DNA from: Pseudomonas silesiensis | GTDB taxonomy: Bacteria > Pseudomonadota > Gammaproteobacteria > Pseudomonadales > Pseudomonadaceae | Length of the DNA stretch: 64,000 nucleotides | NCBI RefSeq assembly: GCF_001661075.1 | Contig: NZ_CP014870.1 | Location: forward strand, 2,190,501 to 2,254,500 | Direction of reading: 5' to 3' | Part shown: positions 1 through 8,283 of the stretch, piece after piece | Position numbering within the stretch: the stretch's first letter is position 1 | Layout of the letters: each line of letters begins with the position of its first letter | Program-made: the position numbers and the translations under genes | The notes under the pieces: generated by a model | Told to the model about the DNA's origin: nothing | Databases searched by the model: none | The model's input: only the letters and a program-made list of their open reading frames with translations

Positions 1-860
1 ACTCGGACATTGCCATGAAGATGTTGAGCGACGGGGCTGACAAGGAGGAGATCTTCAAAAAGACCGGTCACGTGGTCGGCGTGTTCAATGCCAGTTTCTC
101 CGTCAAGCGTGGTGAGATCTTCGTGATCATGGGCCTGTCGGGTTCGGGCAAATCGACCATGGTCCGGCTGTTCAACCGCTTGATCGAACCCACCTCCGGA
201 AGCATTCATCTCAATGGCCGGGAAATCACCGGATTGAGTGATAAGGCACTGCTCGATGTGCGCCGCAAGGACATGAGCATGGTCTTCCAGTCATTCGCGT
301 TGATGCCCCACATGAGCGTGCTGGAAAACACTGCGTTCGGCCTGGAAATCTCCGGTGTCAGTGAAAGCGAACGGCACGCTCGGGCCAGGGAAGCCCTGGC
401 CCAGGTAGGCCTCGCCGGCCAGGAACATAGCTACCCTCATCAGCTTTCAGGCGGCATGCAGCAGCGGGTGGGTCTGGCTCGCGCATTGGCGAACGACCCG
501 ACCATCCTGCTGATGGACGAAGCCTTTTCGGCCCTCGATCCCCTGATCCGGCAAGAGATGCAGGGCGAGCTGATCCGCCTGCAGGCCGAACAGCAACGCA
601 CCATCATTTTTATTTCCCACGACATCGAGGAAGCCGTCCGTATCGGCCATCGCATCGCGATCATGGAGGGCGGCCGTGTCGTCCAGATTGGCACCCCGCT
701 GGAGTTGATCAACCAGCCGGCCAACGACTACGTGCGCGCCTTCTTCAAGGGTTTCGATGTATCCCGGGTGCTCAAGGCCAGTGACGTCGCCCAGCTGGAT
801 CCGGCTGCGGTCTGCCGTGTCTGTCAGAAAGAGCTGGACCACACCCTGAGCCACCACTGA
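1..860 (+). CDS. Betaine/proline-type ABC transporter ATP-binding protein (5' partial)
   Basis: ATPase subunit of a ProV/ChoV-type importer energising uptake of a quaternary amine. The frame stays open to the window's left edge (codons read from base 3), and ProV-type proteins normally have about 20-25 more N-terminal residues, so the true start lies outside; the first internal ATG is at 15. Counting from that ATG, Walker [10 protein letters not shown] is at 40-48, the signature LSGGMQQR at 144-151 and Walker B ILLMDE at 164-169, with a normal H-loop (FISHD). The protein ends soon after the ABC domain and lacks the C-terminal CBS pair seen in many ProV proteins and in the second ATPase at 54305. 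The permease starts 28 bases downstream and the binding protein follows, so this is one operon. Substrate choice (glycine betaine, choline, carnitine, proline betaine, DMSP) cannot be read from the ATPase. Confidence 0.93.
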   Translation, partial: SDIAMKMLSDGADKEEIFKKTGHVVGVFNASFSVKRGEIFVIMGLSGSGKSTMVRLFNRLIEPTSGSIHLNGREITGLSDKALLDVRRKDMSMVFQSFALMPHMSVLENTAFGLEISGVSESERHARAREALAQVGLAGQEHSYPHQLSGGMQQRVGLARALANDPTILLMDEAFSALDPLIRQEMQGELIRLQAEQQRTIIFISHDIEEAVRIGHRIAIMEGGRVVQIGTPLELINQPANDYVRAFFKGFDVSRVLKASDVAQLDPAAVCRVCQKELDHTLSHH

Positions 861-888
861 GCGCCCTGACAAAAAGAGGTAAGCCACG

Positions 889-1842
889 ATGTCTGATTTC
901 AGTTTTCTCGATCCCTTCCAGTCCGCCACGATCCCCTTGGGCACCTGGGTGGAAAGTGTCTTGAACTACATGGTGCACAATTTCCGTGATGTATTCCGTG
1001 CCATCCGCTGGCCGATTGACCAGGTGCTCAATGGCATCGAATTCGCCTTGCAGAGCATTCCGCCGAGCATTGGCATCCTGCTGTCATCGCTGCTCGGCTG
1101 GCAGCTCGCGGGTAAGCGCATGGCGCTGCTGTGCTTCGTGACGCTGACGCTGCTTGGGCTGATCGGTGTCTGGTCGGAATCCATGACCACCCTGGCGTTG
1201 GTGCTCACCTCGGTATTTTTCTGCGCACTGATCGGGATCCCGCTGGGCATCGTCTGCGCCCGCAGCGACAGCCTGGAGAGGATCATCCGGCCACTGCTGG
1301 ACGCCATGCAGACGTTGCCGGCATTCGTTTACCTGGTGCCGGTGGTGATGCTGTTCGGCATTGGCAATGTGCCGGGCGTGTTGGTGACCATTGTCTTCGC
1401 CCTGCCACCGCTGGTGCGCTTGACCAACCTGGGCATCCGCCAGGTGCCTGAGGACAAGATCGAAGCGGCCCGGGCCTTCGGTTGCACGCCGCGGCAAATG
1501 CTCACCCGTGTGCAGTTGCCGCTGGCCAGCTCGACCATCATGGCCGGCCTCAACCAGACCCTGATGCTGTCTCTGTCGATGGTGGTGATCGCGTCGATGA
1601 TCTCCGTTGGCGGCCTGGGCCAGATGGTCCTGCGCGGTATCGGCCGGCTAGACATGGGACTCGCCACCGTTGGCGGTGTCGGCCTGGTGCTGTTGGCGAT
1701 CTTTCTCGATCGCCTGACCCAGGCCATGGGCGCCAGGACAAACGCCGACCCGAGCCGGCGCTGGTTCAACACCGGTCCGGTGGGCGCGCTGCTGCGCCTG
1801 GTCGGGGCCGGGCAACCGAAAGTGCAGCGCGAGACCGCCTGA
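889..1842 (+). CDS. Betaine/proline-type ABC transporter permease
   Basis: ProW/ChoW-type inner-membrane permease of 317 residues. It has a long amphipathic N-terminal region, then hydrophobic segments from about residue 55, and the binding-protein-dependent transport signature in the second half around residues 185-215 (EAARAFGCTPRQMLTRVQLPLA), which docks to the ATPase. The ATG follows a clear Shine-Dalgarno sequence (AAAGAGGTAA). It lies between the ATPase (gap 28) and the periplasmic binding protein (gap 56), completing a three-part importer with a single permease that would act as a homodimer. The C-terminal tail is unusually long and Arg/Pro-rich. The family is clear; the substrate is inferred only from the catabolic genes next door. 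Confidence 0.93.
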   Translation: MSDFSFLDPFQSATIPLGTWVESVLNYMVHNFRDVFRAIRWPIDQVLNGIEFALQSIPPSIGILLSSLLGWQLAGKRMALLCFVTLTLLGLIGVWSESMTTLALVLTSVFFCALIGIPLGIVCARSDSLERIIRPLLDAMQTLPAFVYLVPVVMLFGIGNVPGVLVTIVFALPPLVRLTNLGIRQVPEDKIEAARAFGCTPRQMLTRVQLPLASSTIMAGLNQTLMLSLSMVVIASMISVGGLGQMVLRGIGRLDMGLATVGGVGLVLLAIFLDRLTQAMGARTNADPSRRWFNTGPVGALLRLVGAGQPKVQRETA

Positions 1843-1898
1843 AATTTTCCGTTCTATCTGCCGCAATCCAGACAACAACCAGAAAAAGGTACGCGAAG

Positions 1899-2927
1899 AT
1901 GCACGAGTCCACATTCACCCGTCGTTTCCTGCAATGCGCCTCGGCGCTCGCGCTGAGCGTGGTCTGTCTCGGCGCCAGCGCTTCGGCGGACAAACCGGGG
2001 GAGGGCGTGAAGATCACGCCGGCGTTCCCTTCTGTCGATGAGGAGCGGTTCCGTGGCGAGATCGCCCTGGCCGGTTTGCGCGAGCTGGGCTACAAGGTGC
2101 AGCCACCGAAGGAGACGGAATACGCCACGATGGTGCTGGCGGTCGGTTTCGGCGATGCCGACTTCACCGTCAACTTCTGGGACAAGCTGCACGCCAGCTT
2201 CTTCCAGAAGGCCGGTGGCGACGAGAACATGGTCAAGGCTGGCGACATTATGCCGGGCGTGCTGCAGGGCTACGTGATCGACAAGAAAACGGCCGATCAA
2301 TACCACATCAAGTACATCACCGACCTGAAGAAGCCGGAGATCGCCAAACTGTTCGACACCGATGGTGACGGCAAGGCCGACATGACCGGCTGCAATCCGG
2401 GCTGGGGCTGTGAGCTGGTGATCGAACATCAGATGAAGGCCTACGACCTGGGGAAATCGATTCATGTGAACCAGGGCTCGTACTTCGCCTTGATGGCCGA
2501 CACCATCACCCGCTTCAAGGAAGGCAAGCCGGTGTTCTATTACACCTGGGCGCCGCAATGGGTCGCGGGTGTACTGGTCGACGGACGTGACGTGGTTTGG
2601 CTGGAGGTGCCCAAGACCGACCTGCCGGGCGGCGACAACACGGTCAACACGACGTACCAGGGCAAGAATCTGGGTTTTGCAGTGGACAAGGTCCAGGCGC
2701 TGATCAACCGCAAATTTGCCGAGAAGAACCCGGCGGCGGTGAAGTACCTGTCGCTGGTGCAGATTCCTGCGGCGGATGAGAGTGCGCAGAACCTGAAGAT
2801 GCAGCAAGGCGAGAAATCCCTGGCGGATATCCAGCGGCATGCGCGGGAGTGGATCGCTGCACATCAGGAACAGTTCGATGGCTGGATCAAGGCTTCGCGG
2901 GCGACGGCTACCCAGGCCAGTAACTGA
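1899..2927 (+). CDS. Glycine betaine/proline-type ABC substrate-binding protein (ProX-like)
   Basis: Periplasmic solute receptor of 342 residues, read from ATG 1899; the frame is open further upstream but there it only overlaps the permease. Residues 1 to about 30 form a signal peptide (Arg-rich start, Ala/Leu/Val core, ASASA cleavage region). The mature protein carries ProX hallmarks: a DTDGDGKAD acidic loop followed by TGCNPGWGCE around residues 150-170, and many Trp/Tyr residues (FYYTWAPQW) of the kind that build the aromatic cage for trimethylammonium groups. It closes the importer operon begun at base 1. It is closer to the E. coli ProX style than to the OpuAC-style receptor at 53387, so the two importers in this window are not recent duplicates. 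Confidence 0.92.
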   Translation: MHESTFTRRFLQCASALALSVVCLGASASADKPGEGVKITPAFPSVDEERFRGEIALAGLRELGYKVQPPKETEYATMVLAVGFGDADFTVNFWDKLHASFFQKAGGDENMVKAGDIMPGVLQGYVIDKKTADQYHIKYITDLKKPEIAKLFDTDGDGKADMTGCNPGWGCELVIEHQMKAYDLGKSIHVNQGSYFALMADTITRFKEGKPVFYYTWAPQWVAGVLVDGRDVVWLEVPKTDLPGGDNTVNTTYQGKNLGFAVDKVQALINRKFAEKNPAAVKYLSLVQIPAADESAQNLKMQQGEKSLADIQRHAREWIAAHQEQFDGWIKASRATATQASN

Positions 2928-3045
2928 ACCACAACCCTTGTGACAGCACTGTTTGACAGGGAATCTCCCGTCCCTGCGGGAGAGGTGTTGCCAGTGTAAA
3001 GGCGGTCGCGTGGGTGCGACCACCGGCCTCATCGCTGGCTGCGCC

Positions 3046-3073
3046 GGCTCCTGCTGAATCACCGGCAGGAGCC
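3046..3073. terminator. Inverted repeat downstream of the ABC operon
   Basis: A perfect 9-bp inverted repeat, GGCTCCTGC / GCAGGAGCC with a 10-base loop, lies between the binding-protein gene and the DddP-like gene. No T-run follows, so it may be a degenerate REP-type hairpin or an mRNA 3' stabiliser rather than an intrinsic terminator. Confidence 0.45.
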
Positions 3074-3115
3074 TGTCCCGGACAAATCCAATAAAATCAG
3101 GATGACCGGACCGCC

Positions 3116-4456
3116 ATGATGACCTCTTCATTCTCCATCCCCGCCGACACCCGGCGCATTGACCCTGCCCGACGCCGAGCCTTCAAGGCCGACGGTTCGG
3201 TGGACGACAACGATCGCACCGAAATCGGTCCGACCCCATTGGCCTTCGCCGAATGGGCCCGATCGGGGCTCGAAGCCCCCCATTTGGCGACGATGCGCGA
3301 ATACCGTTTGCAGCGCCTCAAAGACCAATTGGTCGCCCGTGACCTCGCAGGCATCCTGCTATTCGACCCATTGAACATCCGCTATGCCACCGACACCACC
3401 AACATGCAGTTGTGGACCACGCACAACCCGGCACGCGCCTGTTTTGTCGCGGCCAGCGGACATGTGGTGCTGTGGGACTTCCATGGCTGCAACCACCTTT
3501 CCGCGCATCTGCCCCTGGTCAGCGAACTGCGCAGCGGCGCCTCGTTCTTCTACTTTGAAACCGGCGACCGCACAGAGCAGCACGCCCAAGGCTTCGCTGC
3601 ACAGATCGACGATCTGTTGCGAACCCATGGTGGCAGCAACCGCAGGCTGGCCGTGGACCGCATTGAAGTCGCCGGACTGCGCGCGCTCGACGCCTTGGGC
3701 GTGCAGGTCCATAGCGGCCAGGAAGTCACCGAGTTCGCCCGAGTGATCAAGGGCCCGGACGAGATCAAGGCCATGCGTTGCGCCGTGGCTTCCTGCGAGG
3801 GGTCGATCGCCGAAATGCGCCAGGCCATGCGGGCCGGTGCTACCGAAAACGATGTCTGGGCCGCGCTGCATAGTGGCAATATCCGCCGCGGCGGCGAGTG
3901 GATCGAAACGCGCATCCTGAGTTCCGGCCCGCGAACCAATCCCTGGTATCAAGAGTCCGGCCCGCGGGTACTCAGCGACGGCGACCTGTTGTCGTTCGAC
4001 ACTGACCTGATCGGCGTTTACGGCATGTGCGTGGACATGTCGCGCAGCTGGATCTGCGGCGGGCTGGAGCCAAGCGCCGAACAGAAGCGCCTGTACCGCA
4101 TCGCCCGCGAACACATCAGTTTCAACACCGACCTGGTCCGTCCCGGCATGGGCTTCACCGAGCTCACCGCCCTCGGCCATCGGCTACCGCCATCCTGCCG
4201 CGAACAGCGCTATGGCGTGATGTTCCACGGCGTCGGGCTGTGCGACGAGTATCCGTGCATCCGCTACCCGGAAGATGTCGGCTCGTACGGCTACGAGGGC
4301 GTGCTGCAACCGGGCATGGCGCTGTGCGTCGAGGCTTATATCGGCGAAGTGGGCGGTCGCGACGGGATCAAGCTGGAGAACCAGTTGCTGGTGACCGAGA
4401 ACGGTTGCGAGGTGCTGACGCGCTATCCGTTCGAGAGCAGTTTCCTGCAGGACTGA
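3116..4456 (+). CDS. dddP: DddP-type M24 family protein (putative DMSP lyase or related betaine lyase)
   Basis: 446-residue member of the M24 'pita-bread' fold in the DddP branch, which in marine bacteria cleaves dimethylsulfoniopropionate to DMS and acrylate instead of hydrolysing peptides. The metal ligands Asp295, Asp297, Asp307, His371, Glu406 and Glu421 are present (FDTDLIG, CVDMSRSW, FHGVGLCDE, CVEAY, KLENQ), as is Asp377, the reported catalytic acid/base. From memory of characterised DddP, both residues and numbering coincide. Other DddP-like blocks are visible: NDNDR-EIGPTPLAF near the N-terminus, LLFDPLNIRYATDTTNMQLW at 81-100 and GGEWIETR at 259-266. ATG 3116 is followed at once by a second ATG at 3119. 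It sits 188 bases after a betaine importer and converges on a Rieske demethylase pair, so the substrate may be DMSP or a nitrogen analogue. Calling it Xaa-Pro aminopeptidase would be the generic alternative. Confidence 0.8.
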   Translation: MMTSSFSIPADTRRIDPARRRAFKADGSVDDNDRTEIGPTPLAFAEWARSGLEAPHLATMREYRLQRLKDQLVARDLAGILLFDPLNIRYATDTTNMQLWTTHNPARACFVAASGHVVLWDFHGCNHLSAHLPLVSELRSGASFFYFETGDRTEQHAQGFAAQIDDLLRTHGGSNRRLAVDRIEVAGLRALDALGVQVHSGQEVTEFARVIKGPDEIKAMRCAVASCEGSIAEMRQAMRAGATENDVWAALHSGNIRRGGEWIETRILSSGPRTNPWYQESGPRVLSDGDLLSFDTDLIGVYGMCVDMSRSWICGGLEPSAEQKRLYRIAREHISFNTDLVRPGMGFTELTALGHRLPPSCREQRYGVMFHGVGLCDEYPCIRYPEDVGSYGYEGVLQPGMALCVEAYIGEVGGRDGIKLENQLLVTENGCEVLTRYPFESSFLQD

Positions 4457-4534
4457 GCACGTATTTGCCGCGGCTGGCCGCGTTGAGGCGCGGTCGCTTC
4501 GACTGCGATCGGTCTGCCGCAATGGGTGATGCCC

Positions 4535-4668
4535 TGTAGGAGCGAGCTCGCTCGCGATGGTCGTTAACGATAACGCGTGTTTGCTGGTTAAACGCGGCGC
4601 TTGTAGGAGCAAGCTTGCTCGCGATGGTCGTTAACGAAAACGCGCGTTTACTGGTTAAACGCGGCGCT
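4535..4668. repeat. Two tandem REP-containing units of 67 bp
   Basis: Bases 4535-4601 and 4602-4668 are near-identical tandem copies. Each begins with a REP palindrome (TGTAGGAGCGAGCTCGCTCG in the first, with AGCAAGCTTGCTC in the second) and ends in GGTTAAACGCGGCGCT. REP elements of this type are scattered through fluorescens-group Pseudomonas genomes between convergent genes, which is the position here. Confidence 0.85.
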
Positions 4669-4693
4669 CTTGAGCCCATCGTCGGAACGCCGC

Positions 4694-4715
4694 CCGGAGC
4701 AAGCTCGCTCCTACA
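4694..4715. repeat. Inverted REP palindrome
   Basis: GGAGCAAGCTCGCTCCTACA is the reverse-complement orientation of the REP unit found at 4535 and 4602, so the three copies form a head-to-tail plus inverted cluster (BIME-like). Confidence 0.75.
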
Positions 4716-4726
4716 TGATTGGCATT

Positions 4727-4746
4727 GGCGCCCGAAGGCGCCTTTT
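4727..4746 (+). terminator. Short GC hairpin with T-run
   Basis: GGCGCC-CGAA-GGCGCC followed by TTTT on the + strand. It could end transcription reading through from the DddP-like gene; it abuts the stop codon of the convergent reductase gene. Confidence 0.5.
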
Positions 4747-5873
4747 CAGAGATCGATCACCAGATCTGAAGTCGGGCGACTGCAGCACAGTAAACGCAGG
4801 CCCTTGTCTATTTCGCGCTGGCGGATACCGCCGTTGTGTTTCATCTCCACACTGCCTTCGAGCACCGCGGTCTTGCAGGTGCCGCATACACCCTGGCTGC
4901 AGGAAGAGGGGACCACGGCACCCGCTTTTTTCGCTGCAGACAAAACGGTCTGGTCGGCGGTCATGGTGAACTCCTTGCCCGACCGGGCCAGGCGCACGGT
5001 GAACGTATCCTGGGCCTTTCCGGGTTCGGAGGACGGAACCGGCTCGACGACGACCTCGGCAGAGATGTCGAAGCTTTCCTGGTGGTAGCGCGCCAGGTCG
5101 AAACCGGCACTACCTAGCAATCCCTTGGTCGCATCCATGTAGCCTTTCGGGCCGCAGGTAAATACCGCGCGTTCCAGGAAGTCGGGGATGCGCTGCTGCA
5201 GTTCATCGATCGACAAGCGCCCGATCGGGCCGTCCCAGTCCGGCTCGTCACCCAGGCCTTCACAGAAGAACAGGGTGCGCAGGCGCGGCATGGAACGCTC
5301 GAGTCGGGTCAGCTCTTCGCGAAAGATGATGTCTTTCGGCGTGCGTGCGCTGTGCACGAAGACGATGTCCAGGTCCGCATGCAGGTCGGCAGCGGCGCGG
5401 GTCATCGCCATCAGCGGGGTGATCCCGGAGCCGGCCGACAGGTACAGCAACTTGCGCGCCGGGCCTGCCACCGGGGTGAAGACACCCGCCGGGCCCGAGG
5501 CGGCCATTGCATCGCCGGCCTTGAGATTGTCGTGCAACCAGTTGGAAACAGCGCCGCCCGGTACTCGCTTGACCGTGATCGAGAAGGTGAACGGGCGGGT
5601 CGGGGTCGATGACAGCGTGTAGCAGCGCGAGATGCTCTGGCCGTCAATGACCGGTGATACGGTCAGGAACTGGCCCGGTTCGTAGGCCAGGGCAGGGTAA
5701 TCGGGTGAGTGGAAAACGAACGTCTTCACGTCGTGGGTCTCGGCCACGACGCTCAGGCATTCGATGCGTTTGCTGTCGCCGCTGGCCCACTGGGCGCCGT
5801 GGGCGGCCCAGTGATCGGTGTCGACGAAGCGCTGGTCAGCGCGCAGGCTGGCGATGTTCTCGAACAGGCTCAT
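4746..5873 (-). CDS. Rieske-oxygenase reductase (GbcB-like, FNR + 2Fe-2S ferredoxin)
   Basis: Electron-transfer partner of the oxygenase encoded immediately upstream, passing NAD(P)H electrons to the Rieske centre. Order of domains in 375 residues: FAD-binding FNR barrel with RCYTLSSTP around 83-91, NAD-binding half with SAGSGITPLMAM, then a C-terminal plant-type ferredoxin with cysteines in SSCSQGVCGTCKTA and a final Cys in LLCCSRP. This FNR-then-ferredoxin order is that of GbcB and the stachydrine demethylase reductases. The ATG at 5873 was chosen; a GTG one codon upstream (5876) is equally close to the oxygenase stop at 5879. Tight spacing implies translational coupling. It is the only such reductase in the window and may also serve the second oxygenase at 46596. 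Confidence 0.92.
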   Translation of the reverse strand: MSLFENIASLRADQRFVDTDHWAAHGAQWASGDSKRIECLSVVAETHDVKTFVFHSPDYPALAYEPGQFLTVSPVIDGQSISRCYTLSSTPTRPFTFSITVKRVPGGAVSNWLHDNLKAGDAMAASGPAGVFTPVAGPARKLLYLSAGSGITPLMAMTRAAADLHADLDIVFVHSARTPKDIIFREELTRLERSMPRLRTLFFCEGLGDEPDWDGPIGRLSIDELQQRIPDFLERAVFTCGPKGYMDATKGLLGSAGFDLARYHQESFDISAEVVVEPVPSSEPGKAQDTFTVRLARSGKEFTMTADQTVLSAAKKAGAVVPSSCSQGVCGTCKTAVLEGSVEMKHNGGIRQREIDKGLRLLCCSRPTSDLVIDL

Positions 5874-5878
5874 CACTG

Positions 5879-7135
5879 TTAAACACCATGTGCAGCGAGG
5901 CGTGCATCGTACCAGCGGACAAACTGGTCAACGTACGGCTCGGTGAAGTCGGAATAGGGGCCCGGAATATAAGCAGGATCCTGGGTACCGCTGTGGGTGA
6001 TGGCGACCAGGTTGGCATCCTGTCGGGTGGTGGCGACCCAGACTTCGGTCAGGCGCTGCAGGTCATAGTCGACACCCTCCACGGCATCCTGGTGCACCAG
6101 CCACTTGGTGCGCACAAGGGTGCGATCCGGCGCCAGCGGGATGATCCAACTGATCATCGCGTGGTCGCTCATGACGTGGGTCCAGCCGTTATTGCCCCAC
6201 AGATGCGTGTCGCCGAGGTCGCGACGGGTCAGGTTGCCCAGCAGCCTGGTGCAGGCGACCTTGGTGTCGAGGGTCTGGGATTCGCCGCTGCCGGCGATGA
6301 TCATGCGCTGGGTGCGGAACTGGGTGGCGGCGTTTTCTTCAAGGTGTTCCACCGTGGCATAGAGATGGCCCTCACTTTCCCAGTTGGCTTCGATCCCGGC
6401 TTTGCGGATCTGATAAGCATCATAGGAAGCGCGCGCCTCTTCGCTCATTTCTTCGTAACTTACGCCGAGGTCTTCGGACTGGTAGGAGACGATCAACTCC
6501 GGGTGAGTCGCCGCGCAGTGATAGCACTCGCGGTTGTTTTCCATCACCAGCTTCCAGTTTCCGTTCTCGATATAATCAAGTTCGTAGGCAATGCGGGTCT
6601 TGGTCAGCTCATAGGGTGCGAAACGCGCGCCCATGACTTCTTCCTGAATGGCAATATCTTGCGGTGCCTCCTCGCTCAAGCATACAAACACATGAGTCCC
6701 GATAACCTTGCAGTGCACCGGAATCAGGCTGCGGCATTTCGGATCGAAGTCCTTGCCCATATGCGCTGCATGCTTGAGGCTGCCATCCAGGTCGTAAGTC
6801 CACTGGTGATAGGGGCAAACCAGCATGCCGACCGTTGATTTGCCCGGCTCTTTGAGACGAGCGCCGCGGTGGCGGCAAACGTTGCGGTAGGCGCGAACCT
6901 GCTCATCGTCATCGCGCAGCACCAGGATCGACGACTTGCCGATATCGGTGGTGAAAACATCGCCCGGCTCAGGGATGTCAGCGGTCACTGCAACCAGGAT
7001 CCAATGTTTAGTGAAAAATATATCGACGTCAGTTTCGAATATATCCTGCCGACTGAAAACTTCGCCTGAAAGACCACAGCCAAGTTCCCGGGAAGTTATG
7101 ACTTCACGGTGAGTTTTAATAGGCGCAATGTTCAT
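5879..7135 (-). CDS. Rieske non-heme iron oxygenase (GbcA/stachydrine-demethylase-like)
   Basis: Terminal oxygenase of 418 residues, of the family that removes N-methyl groups from betaines as formaldehyde. The Rieske cluster is Cys87-His89 (CRHRG) and Cys107-His110 (CPYHQW). The mononuclear iron motif is ENNRECYHC-HPEL with His206 and His211. These motifs are typical of glycine betaine monooxygenase and proline-betaine demethylase rather than aromatic-ring dioxygenases. The start at 7135 has a good Shine-Dalgarno (GAGGGAT). The gene lies between its LysR-type neighbour (gap 103) and its reductase (gap 5). Exact substrate is uncertain: the neighbouring semialdehyde dehydrogenase, P5C-reductase-like protein and FAD oxidase favour a cyclic imino-acid betaine over plain glycine betaine. 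Confidence 0.92.
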   Translation of the reverse strand: MNIAPIKTHREVITSRELGCGLSGEVFSRQDIFETDVDIFFTKHWILVAVTADIPEPGDVFTTDIGKSSILVLRDDDEQVRAYRNVCRHRGARLKEPGKSTVGMLVCPYHQWTYDLDGSLKHAAHMGKDFDPKCRSLIPVHCKVIGTHVFVCLSEEAPQDIAIQEEVMGARFAPYELTKTRIAYELDYIENGNWKLVMENNRECYHCAATHPELIVSYQSEDLGVSYEEMSEEARASYDAYQIRKAGIEANWESEGHLYATVEHLEENAATQFRTQRMIIAGSGESQTLDTKVACTRLLGNLTRRDLGDTHLWGNNGWTHVMSDHAMISWIIPLAPDRTLVRTKWLVHQDAVEGVDYDLQRLTEVWVATTRQDANLVAITHSGTQDPAYIPGPYSDFTEPYVDQFVRWYDARLAAHGV

Positions 7136-7238
7136 TTGTATCCCTCAGGCACTTTTATTTTAAGTATTACCAAAACGTGTGCAGGGATTATCTGAGGGGG
7201 CTAAAAACCCGTCAATGCGCCTATTTTTACCGTTCGCA

Positions 7239-8204
7239 TTACATTAAGTTATGGCTTGCCGTTGATAATGACGACAGGGGGGCGCGGTCCTGTAACCAGC
7301 GTATGACTGCCCAGGCTTCGACCGTTGCGCTGCGTCCGTCGGGGATAATGGCGTAATAGGCATCTGTTGGCCGAATAAAGAAAGGTTCGAGTCGAACCAG
7401 TTCGCCTGTGGCCAGCAGGTGTTCAACGACACGTCCCCATCCAAGGCCGATGCCGTGACCATGCAATGCGGCGTGTACGACATCGGAATGCTGGTTGCCG
7501 CGCAGGATGTAATTCAACTTCTGTGTGCTCAGCCCCAGTTCCTTGAACCAGCCTTGCCAGGTCATCCAGCCTTCCGACGTCGAGTCGGAGTCCAGCAGAC
7601 CCGCGCTGGCCAGCTCCTCCAAAGTGGTTGGAACGGGATTCTTCGCCAGCCAACCGGGGGAGCAGACGGGGAAGATTTCTTCCTCGTACAGCCGGATGAC
7701 CTCGCCGTCTTCCCAGTGCCCATTGCCATAGCGCACATAAAGATCGGACTCCTGCGTGCGCAGGTCGCCGGTGAACATCTGCGTTGCCAGGCGTAGCTGG
7801 ATGTCGGGTAGCGCATCGCGCAGACGGGCCAGCCGAGGCATGATCTGAAACTGCGAGAACGAGGCGGTGACGCCGAGCTTGATTTCGTGCCGGCCGGCTC
7901 CCTGGTTGATCTGATCGAAGACGGTGGCGATTTTTTGCAAGGATTCGGAAATGATCGCGAACAGCGCCTGCCCTTCGTTGGTCAGGTCGATGCTGCGGTG
8001 CAGGCGGTGGAACAGTTGCGCGCCGACGTTTTCTTCGAGCACCTTGATCTGCTTGCTGACGGCGGCCTGGGTTACGCCAAGTTCCATGGCGGCCTGGGTG
8101 AAGCTTTCAAGGCGGGCGACGGATTCGAACTGGAGGAGGGCGGTCATGGAGGGGATGATCCGCCTGTAACCCTTGTGTTTGCTGCCGGCTTCTTGAGTTT
8201 TCAT
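7239..8204 (-). CDS. LysR-family transcriptional regulator (GcvA-like)
   Basis: 321 residues. The N-terminal winged helix-turn-helix spans about 18-80 (LLQFESVARLESFTQAAMEL, then GVTQAAVSKQIKVLEE, then AQLFHRLHR), followed by a periplasmic-binding-like effector domain. The TALLQFE-ARLESF start is of the GcvA/AmpR subgroup common beside amine-catabolic operons. It lies on the same strand as the aldehyde dehydrogenase and the Rieske genes and between them, which is unusual for an LTTR: it may be co-transcribed or act on the divergent region at 9736-9952. The effector is unknown. Confidence 0.88.
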   Translation of the reverse strand: MKTQEAGSKHKGYRRIIPSMTALLQFESVARLESFTQAAMELGVTQAAVSKQIKVLEENVGAQLFHRLHRSIDLTNEGQALFAIISESLQKIATVFDQINQGAGRHEIKLGVTASFSQFQIMPRLARLRDALPDIQLRLATQMFTGDLRTQESDLYVRYGNGHWEDGEVIRLYEEEIFPVCSPGWLAKNPVPTTLEELASAGLLDSDSTSEGWMTWQGWFKELGLSTQKLNYILRGNQHSDVVHAALHGHGIGLGWGRVVEHLLATGELVRLEPFFIRPTDAYYAIIPDGRSATVEAWAVIRWLQDRAPLSSLSTASHNLM

Positions 8205-8283
8205 TGTTGTTTTACTCGGTCTTGAGGCAACACCATCGGGGGGCGAGCGCTGTTAGCGGCACGCAGGCCCCGCAACAGGATCA

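Noticed and set aside
1854..3131. 425-residue open frame on the minus strand
   Set aside because: Lies antisense to the signal-peptide-bearing ProX-like gene; His/Arg/Leu-rich shadow composition typical of GC-rich DNA, no family resemblance.
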